Below are positions 1-7,298 of a stretch of DNA of 64,000 bases, piece after piece. Position 1 is the stretch's first letter, and the number at the start of each line of letters is the position of its first letter. The DNA is from Patiriisocius marinus (GTDB taxonomy: Bacteria; Bacteroidota; Bacteroidia; Flavobacteriales; Flavobacteriaceae). The stretch lies in the NCBI RefSeq assembly GCF_008974325.1, contig NZ_BKCG01000001.1, positions 62,001 through 126,000 of the forward strand, written 5' to 3'. The notes beneath the pieces are model-generated. The model was not told where the DNA came from. It ran no database searches and was given only the letters and a program-made list of their open reading frames with translations. Position numbers and translations under genes: made by a program.

Positions 1-61
1 AAATAGTAATTTCTAGAGGATTACTTAAAGATTAGTATAGTTTATAAAAACAGTATTACTA

Positions 62-97
62 AAATCGTCTTGATTAATTTCAAGGCGATTTTTTTGT
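62..97 (+). terminator. Rho-independent terminator of a gene upstream of the window
   Basis: A 12-bp stem (62-73 paired with 80-91, one G-U pair) with a six-base loop is followed by a T run. It would end a plus-strand transcript coming from outside the window. Confidence 0.75.
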
Positions 98-229
98 TTT
101 AATCACATAAATTTAGTTTTTAACGATATTAACTGAAAAATAAACAGAATTTATCGCTAAAACTTGTAATTTAATCACTGAATACCTTATTTTGTGACCA
201 ATATTACTAATCCCCCGAACTTACTAGTA

Positions 230-1378
230 ATGAATAAAGTTTCTATAGCCCTCACAATTGCCCTAATTTTTAGCATCTCAAGTTTTTCCCAAGTAGGTAT
301 TGGCACTAACTCCCCAGATCCATCTGCCATTTTAGATATTGAATCTACAACCGCAGGCTTATTAATGCCAAGGATGACTACTACACAAAGGGATAATATT
401 ACTAGCCCACAAGAAGGCCTATTTATTTACAATCTAGACAGTAGCTGTTTTCAATTCTATAAAACCACAGGTTGGTCAGGTTGCTTAGGCGAATTCCCAA
501 CCAACTCTTTAAACTGTAGCTCAGCAACTGTTAATGGGGCTTACACAATGGGAAGCGCTCTAACAACTAGTAACACAATAACTATTGATGTGCTTACTAA
601 TGTAATTGAAGCCTACACCATCACTACAAACACAGTGAATGGCTATAGCTTTTCAGCTACAGGATCATTTAGCAGTATTGGTTCAAATACTATAACACTT
701 CAAGGAACAGGAACTCCTGGAGCTATACAAACAGACACTTTTACAATCACTTTTAATGGAAGTTCAGCTACGTGCACAGTAGATGTAAATGTAAGTCTGT
801 TCCTAGCAAATTGCCTTGAATATTACAACTCTGGAGTTACAAGTGACGGTGTTTACACTATTGATCCTGACGGTGGTACTGGACCTATCGCTCCCTATGA
901 CTGTTATTGCGACATGACTAATGATGGTGGTGGTTGGACTTTAGTTTTTAACCACAATATTATTGGTGGTTATTGGGCAAATGATACGGAAGCTAGCTTT
1001 TTTAACAGTACATCGCCTGGAATAACAACTAATAAATACTCCATACTTAGCAAACTAGACGAACTAAAAAATAGTGGTGCTCCATATGAGTTTAGATTAC
1101 ACTTCCCTTCGTTAGGACTCACAAATCACTGGAGTCAAACATTTGACCCTAGAAGTGGTGCATCACCTACAAGACCAGTAGCGGGATATACTGCAATAAA
1201 TGTAAGTATGACAAACAGTTTTTGGGGCGGACTTGAATTTTCTGGAGGTTCTACTTATTTAGACGGATCTGTAAACAGTGGTAATTGGTTTTACTCTATT
1301 GGAAGTGTAAATCCATACAGTGGAGGTATTCCGGCTAACACAGGATCTACTGATAGCATTCAACTATTTATTAGGTAA
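230..1378 (+). CDS. Secreted protein with fibrinogen-like C-terminal region
   Basis: This is a predicted exported protein of 382 aa. Residues 1-20 form a signal peptide that ends at SFSQ. Next comes the QVGIGTNSP...ILDIES...LLMPRM block (about 21-55) found at the start of many Bacteroidota surface proteins. A Thr/Ser-rich beta-type stretch (about 85-185) leads into a C-terminal region that opens with NCLEYYNSG (about 193) and contains CDMTNDGGGWTLV (about 227). That motif marks the first half of fibrinogen C domains, which often bind glycans or peptides. The rest of that domain is poorly conserved and no T9SS tail is visible. I chose ATG 230 because the in-frame GTG at 194 would put 12 extra residues before the signal peptide. 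A strong terminator follows. The ligand is unknown. Confidence 0.8.
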   Translation: MNKVSIALTIALIFSISSFSQVGIGTNSPDPSAILDIESTTAGLLMPRMTTTQRDNITSPQEGLFIYNLDSSCFQFYKTTGWSGCLGEFPTNSLNCSSATVNGAYTMGSALTTSNTITIDVLTNVIEAYTITTNTVNGYSFSATGSFSSIGSNTITLQGTGTPGAIQTDTFTITFNGSSATCTVDVNVSLFLANCLEYYNSGVTSDGVYTIDPDGGTGPIAPYDCYCDMTNDGGGWTLVFNHNIIGGYWANDTEASFFNSTSPGITTNKYSILSKLDELKNSGAPYEFRLHFPSLGLTNHWSQTFDPRSGASPTRPVAGYTAINVSMTNSFWGGLEFSGGSTYLDGSVNSGNWFYSIGSVNPYSGGIPANTGSTDSIQLFIR

Positions 1379-1407
1379 TAAGATAACTATTGATAACAAT
1401 ATATTCT

Positions 1408-1440
1408 AAACCCTAATACTTTGTATTGGGGTTTATTGTT
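1408..1440 (+). terminator. Terminator after the fibrinogen-like gene
   Basis: A 12-bp stem (1408-1419 with 1423-1434, one G-U pair) with a three-base loop is followed by ATTGTT. It lies between two convergent genes and can serve the plus-strand gene. Confidence 0.7.
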
Positions 1441-1457
1441 CAATACTGTTTACACTA

Positions 1458-3314
1458 TTAAGAGAGAAAACTTTCAATTAAGTGTTCGGAATGACTTACT
1501 TCAAGCACTGGAAAATCAAACCAATCCTGTAATGGTTTTTCAAATCCAACACCATTTAAATAATTATGTAACGCAGTATTTAATCCCTTTGTATACCTAG
1601 GATGATCTGCACCTTTAGGATCCACGTGCATCAAATCATTTTGAGCAAAGCCCTCAAAAACTGGCCCTGTGATTTCTATTCCAAAATCTTCTGGCTTCTG
1701 GCCTATTGGACTATGAATTGTAGTTGTAAATTGATGCCAAAAAGCCGATTGAATACAATTTTTCTCAAATAACTGTCGCACCACTTCTAACGAATCTATC
1801 GTTTCTTGTTCCGTTTGTGTTGGGAATCCATACATAAGGTATGCATGGACCATAATACTCGTTTTAGAGAAGTTATTAGTCACTCTAGTCACTTGAGCAA
1901 TATCAACTCCCTTTTTCATTTTAGACAACAATCTGTCTGATGCTACTTCAAGCCCACCCGTTACAGCAATACAACCAGACTTTGCCATTAAATCGCATAA
2001 CTCATAATCGAAAGTTTTCTCGAAGCGGATGTTTGTCCACCACGTAATCTTCAAGTTTCGTTCTAATAGCTTATTAGACAATGCACGTAACATTTTAGGC
2101 GGCGCAGCTTCATCTACAAAATGAAAACCTGTAATGCCAGTATCTGCTATAATTTTTTCAATCTTATCTACTAAATCTTCCGCCGTTGTATTTTGATAAT
2201 TTCCTATATAATCTAAAGTTACATCGCAAAACGAACATTGTTTCCAATAACAACCGTGAGAGATGGTCAACTTATTCCATCGTGCATCTGTCCACATACG
2301 ATGCATTGGGTTTACCACATCTAAAAAAGAAACATACTTATCAAATGGCAATCCTGAATAATCTGGCGCAGGTAGATTACGGTGATGATAAATGGTGTTT
2401 GGCAATTTATTTTTATAAACTACTTGGTCATTTTCAAGCACAAATGTTCGCTCAAGATCATCAATAGTGACTAATCCTTCAAGATATTTCACCACTTTTA
2501 ATAAGGGTCCTTCCCCATCATCAAGGGTAATAAAATCTATAAATTCAAAAATTCGTGAGTCTTCTAATGAACGCAATTCGGTATTGCAATAACCACCACC
2601 AAAAGCAATATGAATTTCTGGAAAAAACTGTTTTATAAATTGCGAACAACGCAATGCTGCGACTAGATTTCCAGGAAACGGAATGGTAAAACATACAAGA
2701 TCTGGAGTGTGTTTATTAATTTGCTCCTCGAGAATATTGATCATTTCATCTTCAATAAGCGTAGGCTGGTAACTTAGCAACTCGTACAAGTGATTAAAGC
2801 TACTTGCCGAAGTTGCAATCTGCTCAGCATATTTTGTAAAGGCGAAAAACTCATCTACGTTCGCTTGTATAAAATCGCCTATTTCCTCCACAAAAAGCGT
2901 TGCATAATGCTTTGCTTTATCTATTATGCCTATTTCGCCAGCTTCCCATTTAATAGCCGTATTCACCTTTTGCAAACGGTGCCCCAAGGGTAAAAAATTA
3001 GGCGTTAAAATTGTTTTAGCGGTTTCAATATCTTGCTTTTGCAAAAAAGGAATTACCACATCAACTCGCGAAATATACTTCGTTTTCATGCTGCTAACAT
3101 CAGGGTAATAAAAATTACCTAACTCCTCAGCTTCTTTGAAAATAGCACGTAGAAAATCGCCTGTAAAAATAGCTGTAAACAACTCTATACTTAGATCGCA
3201 GTGCGAAAATACGACGTCCTGACTTTCCATAAAACCTTTTAGATAAGCACTTGCAGGATATGCAGTGTTTAACTGAGTAAATGGAGGCGTTATAAAAAGT
3301 ATTTTGGGTTGCAT
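1458..3314 (-). CDS. B12-binding-domain radical SAM protein
   Basis: This is a soluble 618-aa protein with no signal peptide. Residues 1-30 (KILFITPPF...NTAYPASAYLKG) and the middle region with VCFTIPFPGN and IAFGGGYCN fit the cobalamin-binding Rossmann domain of B12 radical SAM enzymes. The radical SAM core begins at HGCYWKQCSFCD (about 353-364), whose cysteines follow CX4CX2C, a spacing one residue longer than the classic CX3CX2C. The downstream GGLEVASDRLLSKMKKG and LMYGFPTQTEQE segments are typical of the TIM barrel. Such enzymes perform methyl transfers or other radical reactions; the substrate cannot be inferred. The gene stands alone. A near-consensus TATCTTTA lies 4 nt before the ATG, so the mRNA may be leaderless. 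Confidence 0.85.
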   Translation of the reverse strand: MQPKILFITPPFTQLNTAYPASAYLKGFMESQDVVFSHCDLSIELFTAIFTGDFLRAIFKEAEELGNFYYPDVSSMKTKYISRVDVVIPFLQKQDIETAKTILTPNFLPLGHRLQKVNTAIKWEAGEIGIIDKAKHYATLFVEEIGDFIQANVDEFFAFTKYAEQIATSASSFNHLYELLSYQPTLIEDEMINILEEQINKHTPDLVCFTIPFPGNLVAALRCSQFIKQFFPEIHIAFGGGYCNTELRSLEDSRIFEFIDFITLDDGEGPLLKVVKYLEGLVTIDDLERTFVLENDQVVYKNKLPNTIYHHRNLPAPDYSGLPFDKYVSFLDVVNPMHRMWTDARWNKLTISHGCYWKQCSFCDVTLDYIGNYQNTTAEDLVDKIEKIIADTGITGFHFVDEAAPPKMLRALSNKLLERNLKITWWTNIRFEKTFDYELCDLMAKSGCIAVTGGLEVASDRLLSKMKKGVDIAQVTRVTNNFSKTSIMVHAYLMYGFPTQTEQETIDSLEVVRQLFEKNCIQSAFWHQFTTTIHSPIGQKPEDFGIEITGPVFEGFAQNDLMHVDPKGADHPRYTKGLNTALHNYLNGVGFEKPLQDWFDFPVLEVSHSEHLIESFLS

Positions 3315-3318
3315 GGTG

Positions 3319-3326
3319 TAAAGATA
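3319..3326 (-). promoter_or_regulatory. Possible -7 element of the radical SAM gene
   Basis: On the minus strand this reads TATCTTTA, seven of eight matches to the Bacteroidota TAnnTTTG element. It lies 4 nt before the start codon, so transcription would begin at or next to the ATG. Confidence 0.35.
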
Positions 3327-3490
3327 AAGCTCTCTACAATCAACTTAATGCTCTGCTCATACAATTTTAATATATTTGACATTTTAAAAGAAATAGTTTC
3401 TACATTATTACTATTTCTGCTGAAATAGTATCCACCTACACCTTGCTATACAATGAAAACAAGCTGTCAAAAACATTTTTTTTAACCCCA

Positions 3491-3535
3491 TTACGGAAAA
3501 CCGTAACCGAATGCTAATTTTTTATTGTTACTTTG
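3491..3535 (+). promoter_or_regulatory. Palindromic operator plus promoter, copy 1 (candidate small RNA)
   Basis: A perfect inverted repeat, TTACGG-AAAA-CCGTAA (3491-3506), is followed by TTACTTTG (3528-3535), a near match to the TAnnTTTG -7 element. The palindrome start lies exactly 37 bp before the -7 start, as in copy 2 at 3764. The palindrome overlaps where the -33 box would be, and no other -33 box is visible. That position suits an activator, or a repressor that blocks sigma contact. The regulator is unknown. Confidence 0.6.
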
Positions 3536-3540
3536 AGTAT

Positions 3541-3737
3541 AGTATTAATCTCACAGTTGAAACAAACATAGAAAGATTAGGAAGGTATTTTTCTGAAGCT
3601 ATATACCTACTGCTTTGAAAGTATATAAATAGCTGTTTCGTTTAAGCAATACTATACAATGAAAAAATTTGAGTTTGTAATTAGCTCAAATATAATTTTA
3701 GATAGTTTAGCCCCAGCATATTATGTTGGGGTTTTTC
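3541..3737 (+). ncRNA. Candidate small RNA between its own promoter and terminator
   Basis: The region runs from just after the -7 element at 3528-3535 to a strong terminator at 3711-3736, giving a transcript of about 195 nt. No convincing coding sequence lies inside it; the only ATG-started frame (from 3659) reads through the terminator. A second hairpin, TTTGAG...CTCAAA (3668-3673 with 3685-3690), lies in the 3' half. The 14-nt string CTATACAATGAAAA occurs here (3652-3665) and again upstream at 3446-3459. Its promoter has the same operator as the lipoprotein gene at 3847, so the two are probably co-regulated. The 5' end is inferred from promoter geometry. Confidence 0.45.
3711..3737 (+). 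terminator. Terminator of the candidate small RNA
   Basis: Stem CCCCAGCA (3711-3718) pairs with TGTTGGGG (3724-3731), with one G-U pair and a five-base loop. It is followed directly by TTTTT. No annotated gene ends just before it. Confidence 0.75.
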
Positions 3738-3763
3738 TATTAATGCGCTTTTTTTCGCCTCGC

Positions 3764-3808
3764 TTACGGAAACCCGTAAGGTGATTATTGCACGGTGTTG
3801 TTACTTTG
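3764..3808 (+). promoter_or_regulatory. Palindromic operator plus promoter, copy 2 (lipoprotein gene)
   Basis: TTACGG-AAAC-CCGTAA (3764-3779) is followed by TTACTTTG (3801-3808), again 37 bp from palindrome start to -7 start. Transcription would begin near 3814, leaving a leader of about 30 nt before ATG 3847. Because the spacing matches copy 1, the same regulator probably acts on both. Confidence 0.6.
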
Positions 3809-3846
3809 AGTTTAATTAACAACATAACCTCTAAAACCATAAATGA

Positions 3847-4206
3847 ATGAAAAAAATTTTATCGCTATTAGCCATCATTGCATTATGTTCCTCATGCAGA
3901 ACTCCAAGTTTACACCGTGGTGGTTATAATCAACTAAATCAAACACAAACAGTACTATCAACAGCTAACTTTAATGTATTAGGAAGTTTTAAAGGTACTG
4001 CGACTCATAAAATTAAAACTTACAACATAAAAAACAAAGAAGGTATTATCTCATTAGCAAAAACTAATTTACTAGAGAATGCAAAAGCATCGGGTATAGA
4101 TTTATCAGGAAGTAGAACTCTTATAAATGTATCGGTAGATGTTATTGAAACAAAAAAAAGAATCTCAGCTACTATCTCTGGAGAAATTATTGAGTTTAAA
4201 AATTAA
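3847..4206 (+). CDS. Small lipoprotein, DUF6567-like
   Basis: This 119-aa protein starts with a lipoprotein signal peptide; the lipobox ends at ALCSSC with the acylated Cys at 17. The mature part has the pattern of a small Bacteroidota lipoprotein family I recall as DUF6567: LHRGGYNQLNQTQTVL, then NFNVLGSFKGTA, then a conserved INVSVDVIE strand near the end. The function of that family is not known, and the family name is from memory. The gene is monocistronic, with a clear palindrome-controlled promoter (3764-3808) and a 12-bp inverted repeat over its stop codon. An earlier ATG at 3843 is out of frame. It lies immediately before the cassette-like array but is not bracketed by its repeats. 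Confidence 0.75.
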   Translation: MKKILSLLAIIALCSSCRTPSLHRGGYNQLNQTQTVLSTANFNVLGSFKGTATHKIKTYNIKNKEGIISLAKTNLLENAKASGIDLSGSRTLINVSVDVIETKKRISATISGEIIEFKN

Positions 4207-4226
4207 ATGAGTTCAATTTTTAAACT
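4193..4226 (+). terminator. Inverted repeat over the stop codon, possible terminator
   Basis: AGTTTAAAAATT (4193-4204) pairs perfectly with AATTTTTAAACT (4215-4226) around a 10-nt loop, and the stop codon lies at the base of the loop. No T run follows, so it may be a weak terminator or an mRNA-stabilising hairpin. Confidence 0.35.
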
Positions 4227-4249
4227 AACTTTACGGGATAACCATGATA

Positions 4250-4277
4250 AATTTAATTATATAACGTGTTAGCACAC
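4250..4277 (+). repeat. Right-hand core starting the cassette-like array
   Basis: The segment ends in ACGTGTTAGCACAC just before ATG 4280 and resembles the right arms at 5046-5081 and 6390-6412. GTTAGCACAC (4268-4277) is the exact complement of GTGTGCTAAC at 4878-4887. No left arm precedes it, as expected for the first insertion junction of an array. Confidence 0.45.
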
Positions 4278-4279
4278 AT

Positions 4280-4873
4280 ATGAAAAAACAATCGTTCGGC
4301 ATATTAACTTTGGTTTTCGCAATCCTAATATTTGGTTGCGAACAAAAACCTGAACCAAAAAAATCTAAATTTAAAGTTGCTAAAGATTATGCGGAATTTA
4401 CAAGCAAAATGGAAAATAATGATACGCTGAATATCGGAGTTTTATTATCAATGTGTATGTGGAGCGAATATGATAATCTACAAATAACTAAATCTAATGA
4501 CAGTATATTTCTTCAGCTAAAAGAAAAAAGAGTAATGGACGATGAACCACTTCATTTTAGTAAAGTCTTTTATGATTTAAAAAATGACACTTTGAATTTA
4601 GAAAAGATGATAATTGATTTTGATATAAATTATCAAGAACAGATAAGTAGTCCATTTTTTATAATTAACAACCCAAAGGAAAATGACACTCTTTTATTGA
4701 GAACAACTGGACTTGGGAATCGTGGATTTAATATTGAGCGATACCAAAATATAATGGCTAAATTATACCCAGAAGAAATGGCTGAATATAGAAAAGAATA
4801 TTTCACGCCAATACCAATACCACCACCGCCACCAATGACGATTGAATATAAAGAAACCAAATTGGATGAATAA
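4280..4873 (+). CDS. Uncharacterised lipoprotein, first cassette
   Basis: This 197-aa protein has a lipoprotein signal peptide ending in the lipobox LIFGC (Cys near 20), followed by a short charged linker (EQKPEPKKSK). The mature part is rich in Asp, Asn, Glu and Lys and carries no motif I recognise. The tail has a PIPIPPPPP proline run. The ATG lies 2 nt after the GTTAGCACAC core, and the stop lies 4 nt before the matching GTGTGCTAAC, so the gene almost fills its cassette-like unit. No promoter or ribosome-binding site is visible. This compactness is typical of cassette genes. The product probably faces the periplasm or the outer membrane inner leaflet. Confidence 0.7.
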   Translation: MKKQSFGILTLVFAILIFGCEQKPEPKKSKFKVAKDYAEFTSKMENNDTLNIGVLLSMCMWSEYDNLQITKSNDSIFLQLKEKRVMDDEPLHFSKVFYDLKNDTLNLEKMIIDFDINYQEQISSPFFIINNPKENDTLLLRTTGLGNRGFNIERYQNIMAKLYPEEMAEYRKEYFTPIPIPPPPPMTIEYKETKLDE

Positions 4874-4877
4874 ATAC

Positions 4878-5081
4878 GTGTGCTAACAATGTATATAAAA
4901 AATAGCGCAAGTCATTGCTAACACAAAGGTTTGGGCATTTTTGAAAAGTCGCCAAATTTTTAAATTTGACGATTTCCAATAAAAAAATAAATAGTAAAAT
5001 TTAAAAATTCGGCTTGTGTATTATCCGAAAATTACCGCCTATTTACAGCGCTACTTTTCATATACGTGACCGTTAGCAAAC
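4878..5081. repeat. attC-like long imperfect palindrome 1
   Basis: The left arm GTGTGCTAAC-AATG-TATATAAAAAATAGCGC (from 4878) mirrors the right arm GCGCTACTTTTCATATACGTGAC-CGTTAGCAAAC (to 5081). Further in, GCCAAATTTTTAAATTT mirrors AAATTTAAAAATTCGGC. The whole 204 bp can therefore fold into one long interrupted hairpin with AAC and GTT at the outer ends. The outer boxes are not identical to each other; each matches the far end of the neighbouring gene unit instead. Confidence 0.65.
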
Positions 5082-5086
5082 ATAAA

Positions 5087-6265
5087 ATGAAAATCTTAGA
5101 AGAAATTATTGAATTTGAAAATGAAAATACTGAATTAGATTTCAAAGCCATTCAGTATGATAAAATTAAATTTGAAAATTTATTGAAAGATTTAATTTCA
5201 ATGGCTAATGCAAAAACTGAAAATGATAGATTTATAATAGTTGGATTAAAACATAAACCAAACGGAGAAAGGCAATTTTTAGGAATAAATAATGATTTTA
5301 TTGACGAGGCATCATATCAACAATTAGTACATAACAATATTGAGCCAGAATTGAATTTTGATTACTTCCCTTTTGAGTTTAAAGACAAAAAATTTGGTGT
5401 TTTCAAAATTTTTGGTTGCATTGATCCACCTTATATGATGAAAAAAGATTTTGGCAAACTTAAGGCTGGAGAATCTTTTATCAGAAAAGGTTCACATCAA
5501 ACTAGAATTTTAAGAAAAGATATAGATTACTTCATAGAAAGAAAAATCTCAAAAGGATATTTTAATGGGGAAATTTCTGTTTATACTCATCAGTTAGGAA
5601 ATAAAGAATTTAATATAAAGCATATTCCTTTTAAAGATAAACCATCTGAGAAAGCACGTTTAGAGATTACCAAACTTATTAAAGAGAAAGAAATAGTAGA
5701 AAATTCAAATGATAAAAATCTTCTTTTTAAAGGATTAAATTTTAACCATTCTTACATTGTACCTACTCCATACGAAAAAAGAAATTTAGAAACCTTAAAA
5801 GAAAACCTTGAGCAATTAGATAAAACATATGAAGATGATGATGAATATTTTATCTATGAGGAAAGTGCCAATAAGTTTAATTTTAAAATTTTCAATCATT
5901 CCGAGAAATATATTGAGGATGCTTCTATCGAGTTAAAAATAGATAAGAAAAATATTTTTGTTTGTAATAAAATAATAAGCAAGCCTGTCAAATACAATCA
6001 TTTTTTAGATTTACATTCAAGTCCAACTAATAGTTTTTCATATGAAAATATGAATTATCCAACAGTAAAGGAAACTGAAAAAGAGTATATTATAACAGAA
6101 ATTATAGGAGACTTAAAACATCAAATTGAACAAGATGTTTTTACTGTTCCTTTAAGGATTTTATTAAATCCAGACCCAACAGAAAAAAAAGCATTCGTTC
6201 AAATTAAGATATTTGGAAAAAATTTAAAGACACCAATAACAGAAGAACTAATTTTAATCTTTTAA
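5087..6265 (+). CDS. AlbA_2 (Schlafen-like) ATP-binding-type protein, second cassette
   Basis: This soluble protein has 392 aa. The N-terminal 130-150 residues fit the AlbA_2/Schlafen fold: ENENTELDFKA at the start (about 8-18), LLKDLISMANAK (about 34-45), and FIIVGLKHKPNGERQFLGI. A phase with GESFIRKGSHQTRILRKDI follows, the usual end of the domain. The C-terminal 240 residues are Lys/Glu-rich and unrecognised. AlbA_2 domains occur in transcription regulators and in several phage-defence proteins; here the role is open, though defence cargo is common in cassette-type islands (inference). ATG 5087 is chosen over GTG 5066 because the GTG lies inside the palindrome arm. Very low GC and high Lys content match neighbouring cassette genes. 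Confidence 0.75.
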   Translation: MKILEEIIEFENENTELDFKAIQYDKIKFENLLKDLISMANAKTENDRFIIVGLKHKPNGERQFLGINNDFIDEASYQQLVHNNIEPELNFDYFPFEFKDKKFGVFKIFGCIDPPYMMKKDFGKLKAGESFIRKGSHQTRILRKDIDYFIERKISKGYFNGEISVYTHQLGNKEFNIKHIPFKDKPSEKARLEITKLIKEKEIVENSNDKNLLFKGLNFNHSYIVPTPYEKRNLETLKENLEQLDKTYEDDDEYFIYEESANKFNFKIFNHSEKYIEDASIELKIDKKNIFVCNKIISKPVKYNHFLDLHSSPTNSFSYENMNYPTVKETEKEYIITEIIGDLKHQIEQDVFTVPLRILLNPDPTEKKAFVQIKIFGKNLKTPITEELILIF

Positions 6266-6274
6266 AGTAAATAC

Positions 6275-6412
6275 GTTTGCTAACAATGGCTAAAAAAAAT
6301 TGCTACACTATGCTAAATACGAAAATTCGATTAACTTTATACGACATAACAAACATCGGAAAAATTACGGTTTACCAATCGCAACTTTTCCTAGCCTAAA
6401 CCGTTGGCAACA
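6275..6412. repeat. attC-like long imperfect palindrome 2
   Basis: The left arm GTTTGCTAACAATGGCTA followed by AAAAAAAATTGC mirrors the right arm GCAACTTTTCCTAGCC-TAAACCGTTGGCAAC over 138 bp. As in palindrome 1, the outer boxes differ from each other but match the far ends of the adjacent gene units. The sites share the left-arm pattern TAACAATG. Confidence 0.65.
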
Positions 6413-6427
6413 AGCTGAAAAAACAGA

Positions 6428-7234
6428 ATGAATAAACTAAAAACAGGAGAGTTTTACGGAACACATTTCCAGAAATCAGCTTTTGAAAATCTAATAATTA
6501 CCGATACAGAATATACACACAGTAAAGTTGATTGGCATTATCACGAAAATCCATATTTTACTTATTTACTTCAAGGAAAATTATTTGAATCTAACAAAAA
6601 AGAATCCTATTATTTAGAGCCAGGAAACCTACTATTTCATAATTGGCAGGACTCACATTACAATATAAAACCACCTGAATATACCAGAGGCTTTCACATT
6701 GAACTAAATGAAGATTGGTTTTCAAATTTTGATATTCAAATAACCGATTTTGAAGGTAGTATCAATCTAAAGAATCCAATCATAAAGAACTTAATGAATC
6801 AGATATTTAATGAGACTAAAATTAATGACCAGTATTCAAACTTAAGTATTGAGAGTAATTTGATTGAAATTTTCAACACAATTAATGATTGTAAAGAAAG
6901 AAATTTAAGAAAACCAGATTGGGCAAATAAACTAAAAGAATTGTTGAATGAGGAAAAAACAGACTATTCTCTAAACAGTTTAAGTTCAAAGTTAGAAATA
7001 CATCCTGTTCATTTGTCCAGAGAATTTAATCGCTATTTTGGAACAAGTCTTGGTAATTATATTCGATTAATAAAACTTAATAAAGCCTTTTGTCTACTTA
7101 CTTCAAACAAGTTTTCAATGACAGAAATTTGTTATCTATGTGATTTTTATGACCAAAGTCATTTCATCTCAAATTTTAAGAAAATCTACAATACAACACC
7201 AACAAAAATTTTAAAGAATATTTCCCGATGTTAA
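6428..7234 (+). CDS. AraC-family transcriptional regulator
   Basis: This 268-aa cytoplasmic regulator has an N-terminal cupin-like sensor domain with WHYHENPYFTYLLQGKL (about 36-53) and the YYLEPGNLLFHNWQDSHYN strand pair. The C-terminal AraC/XylS domain (about 165-265) has two helix-turn-helices: LSSKLEIHPVHLSREFNRYFG, and SMTEICYLCDFYDQSHFISNFKKIYNTTP with its typical DQSHF-NFKK-PT signature. It should bind DNA in response to a small ligand. The gene lies 64 bp before the serine hydrolase gene at 7299 on the same strand and in the same cassette-like unit, so it is a natural candidate to control that gene. The start ATG follows the GTTGGCAAC core by 15 nt. Confidence 0.9.
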   Translation: MNKLKTGEFYGTHFQKSAFENLIITDTEYTHSKVDWHYHENPYFTYLLQGKLFESNKKESYYLEPGNLLFHNWQDSHYNIKPPEYTRGFHIELNEDWFSNFDIQITDFEGSINLKNPIIKNLMNQIFNETKINDQYSNLSIESNLIEIFNTINDCKERNLRKPDWANKLKELLNEEKTDYSLNSLSSKLEIHPVHLSREFNRYFGTSLGNYIRLIKLNKAFCLLTSNKFSMTEICYLCDFYDQSHFISNFKKIYNTTPTKILKNISRC

Positions 7235-7298
7235 TTATATACAATTTTCGGAAATGGAATAATTTCACCTTTGTAATTCATCAAAAATCAATTAAAAA

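Noticed and set aside
3659-3784. 41-codon frame starting MKKFEFVISS inside the candidate small RNA region
   Set aside because: It reads through the terminator hairpin at 3711-3736 and ends within the second operator, so it is unlikely to be a real gene.
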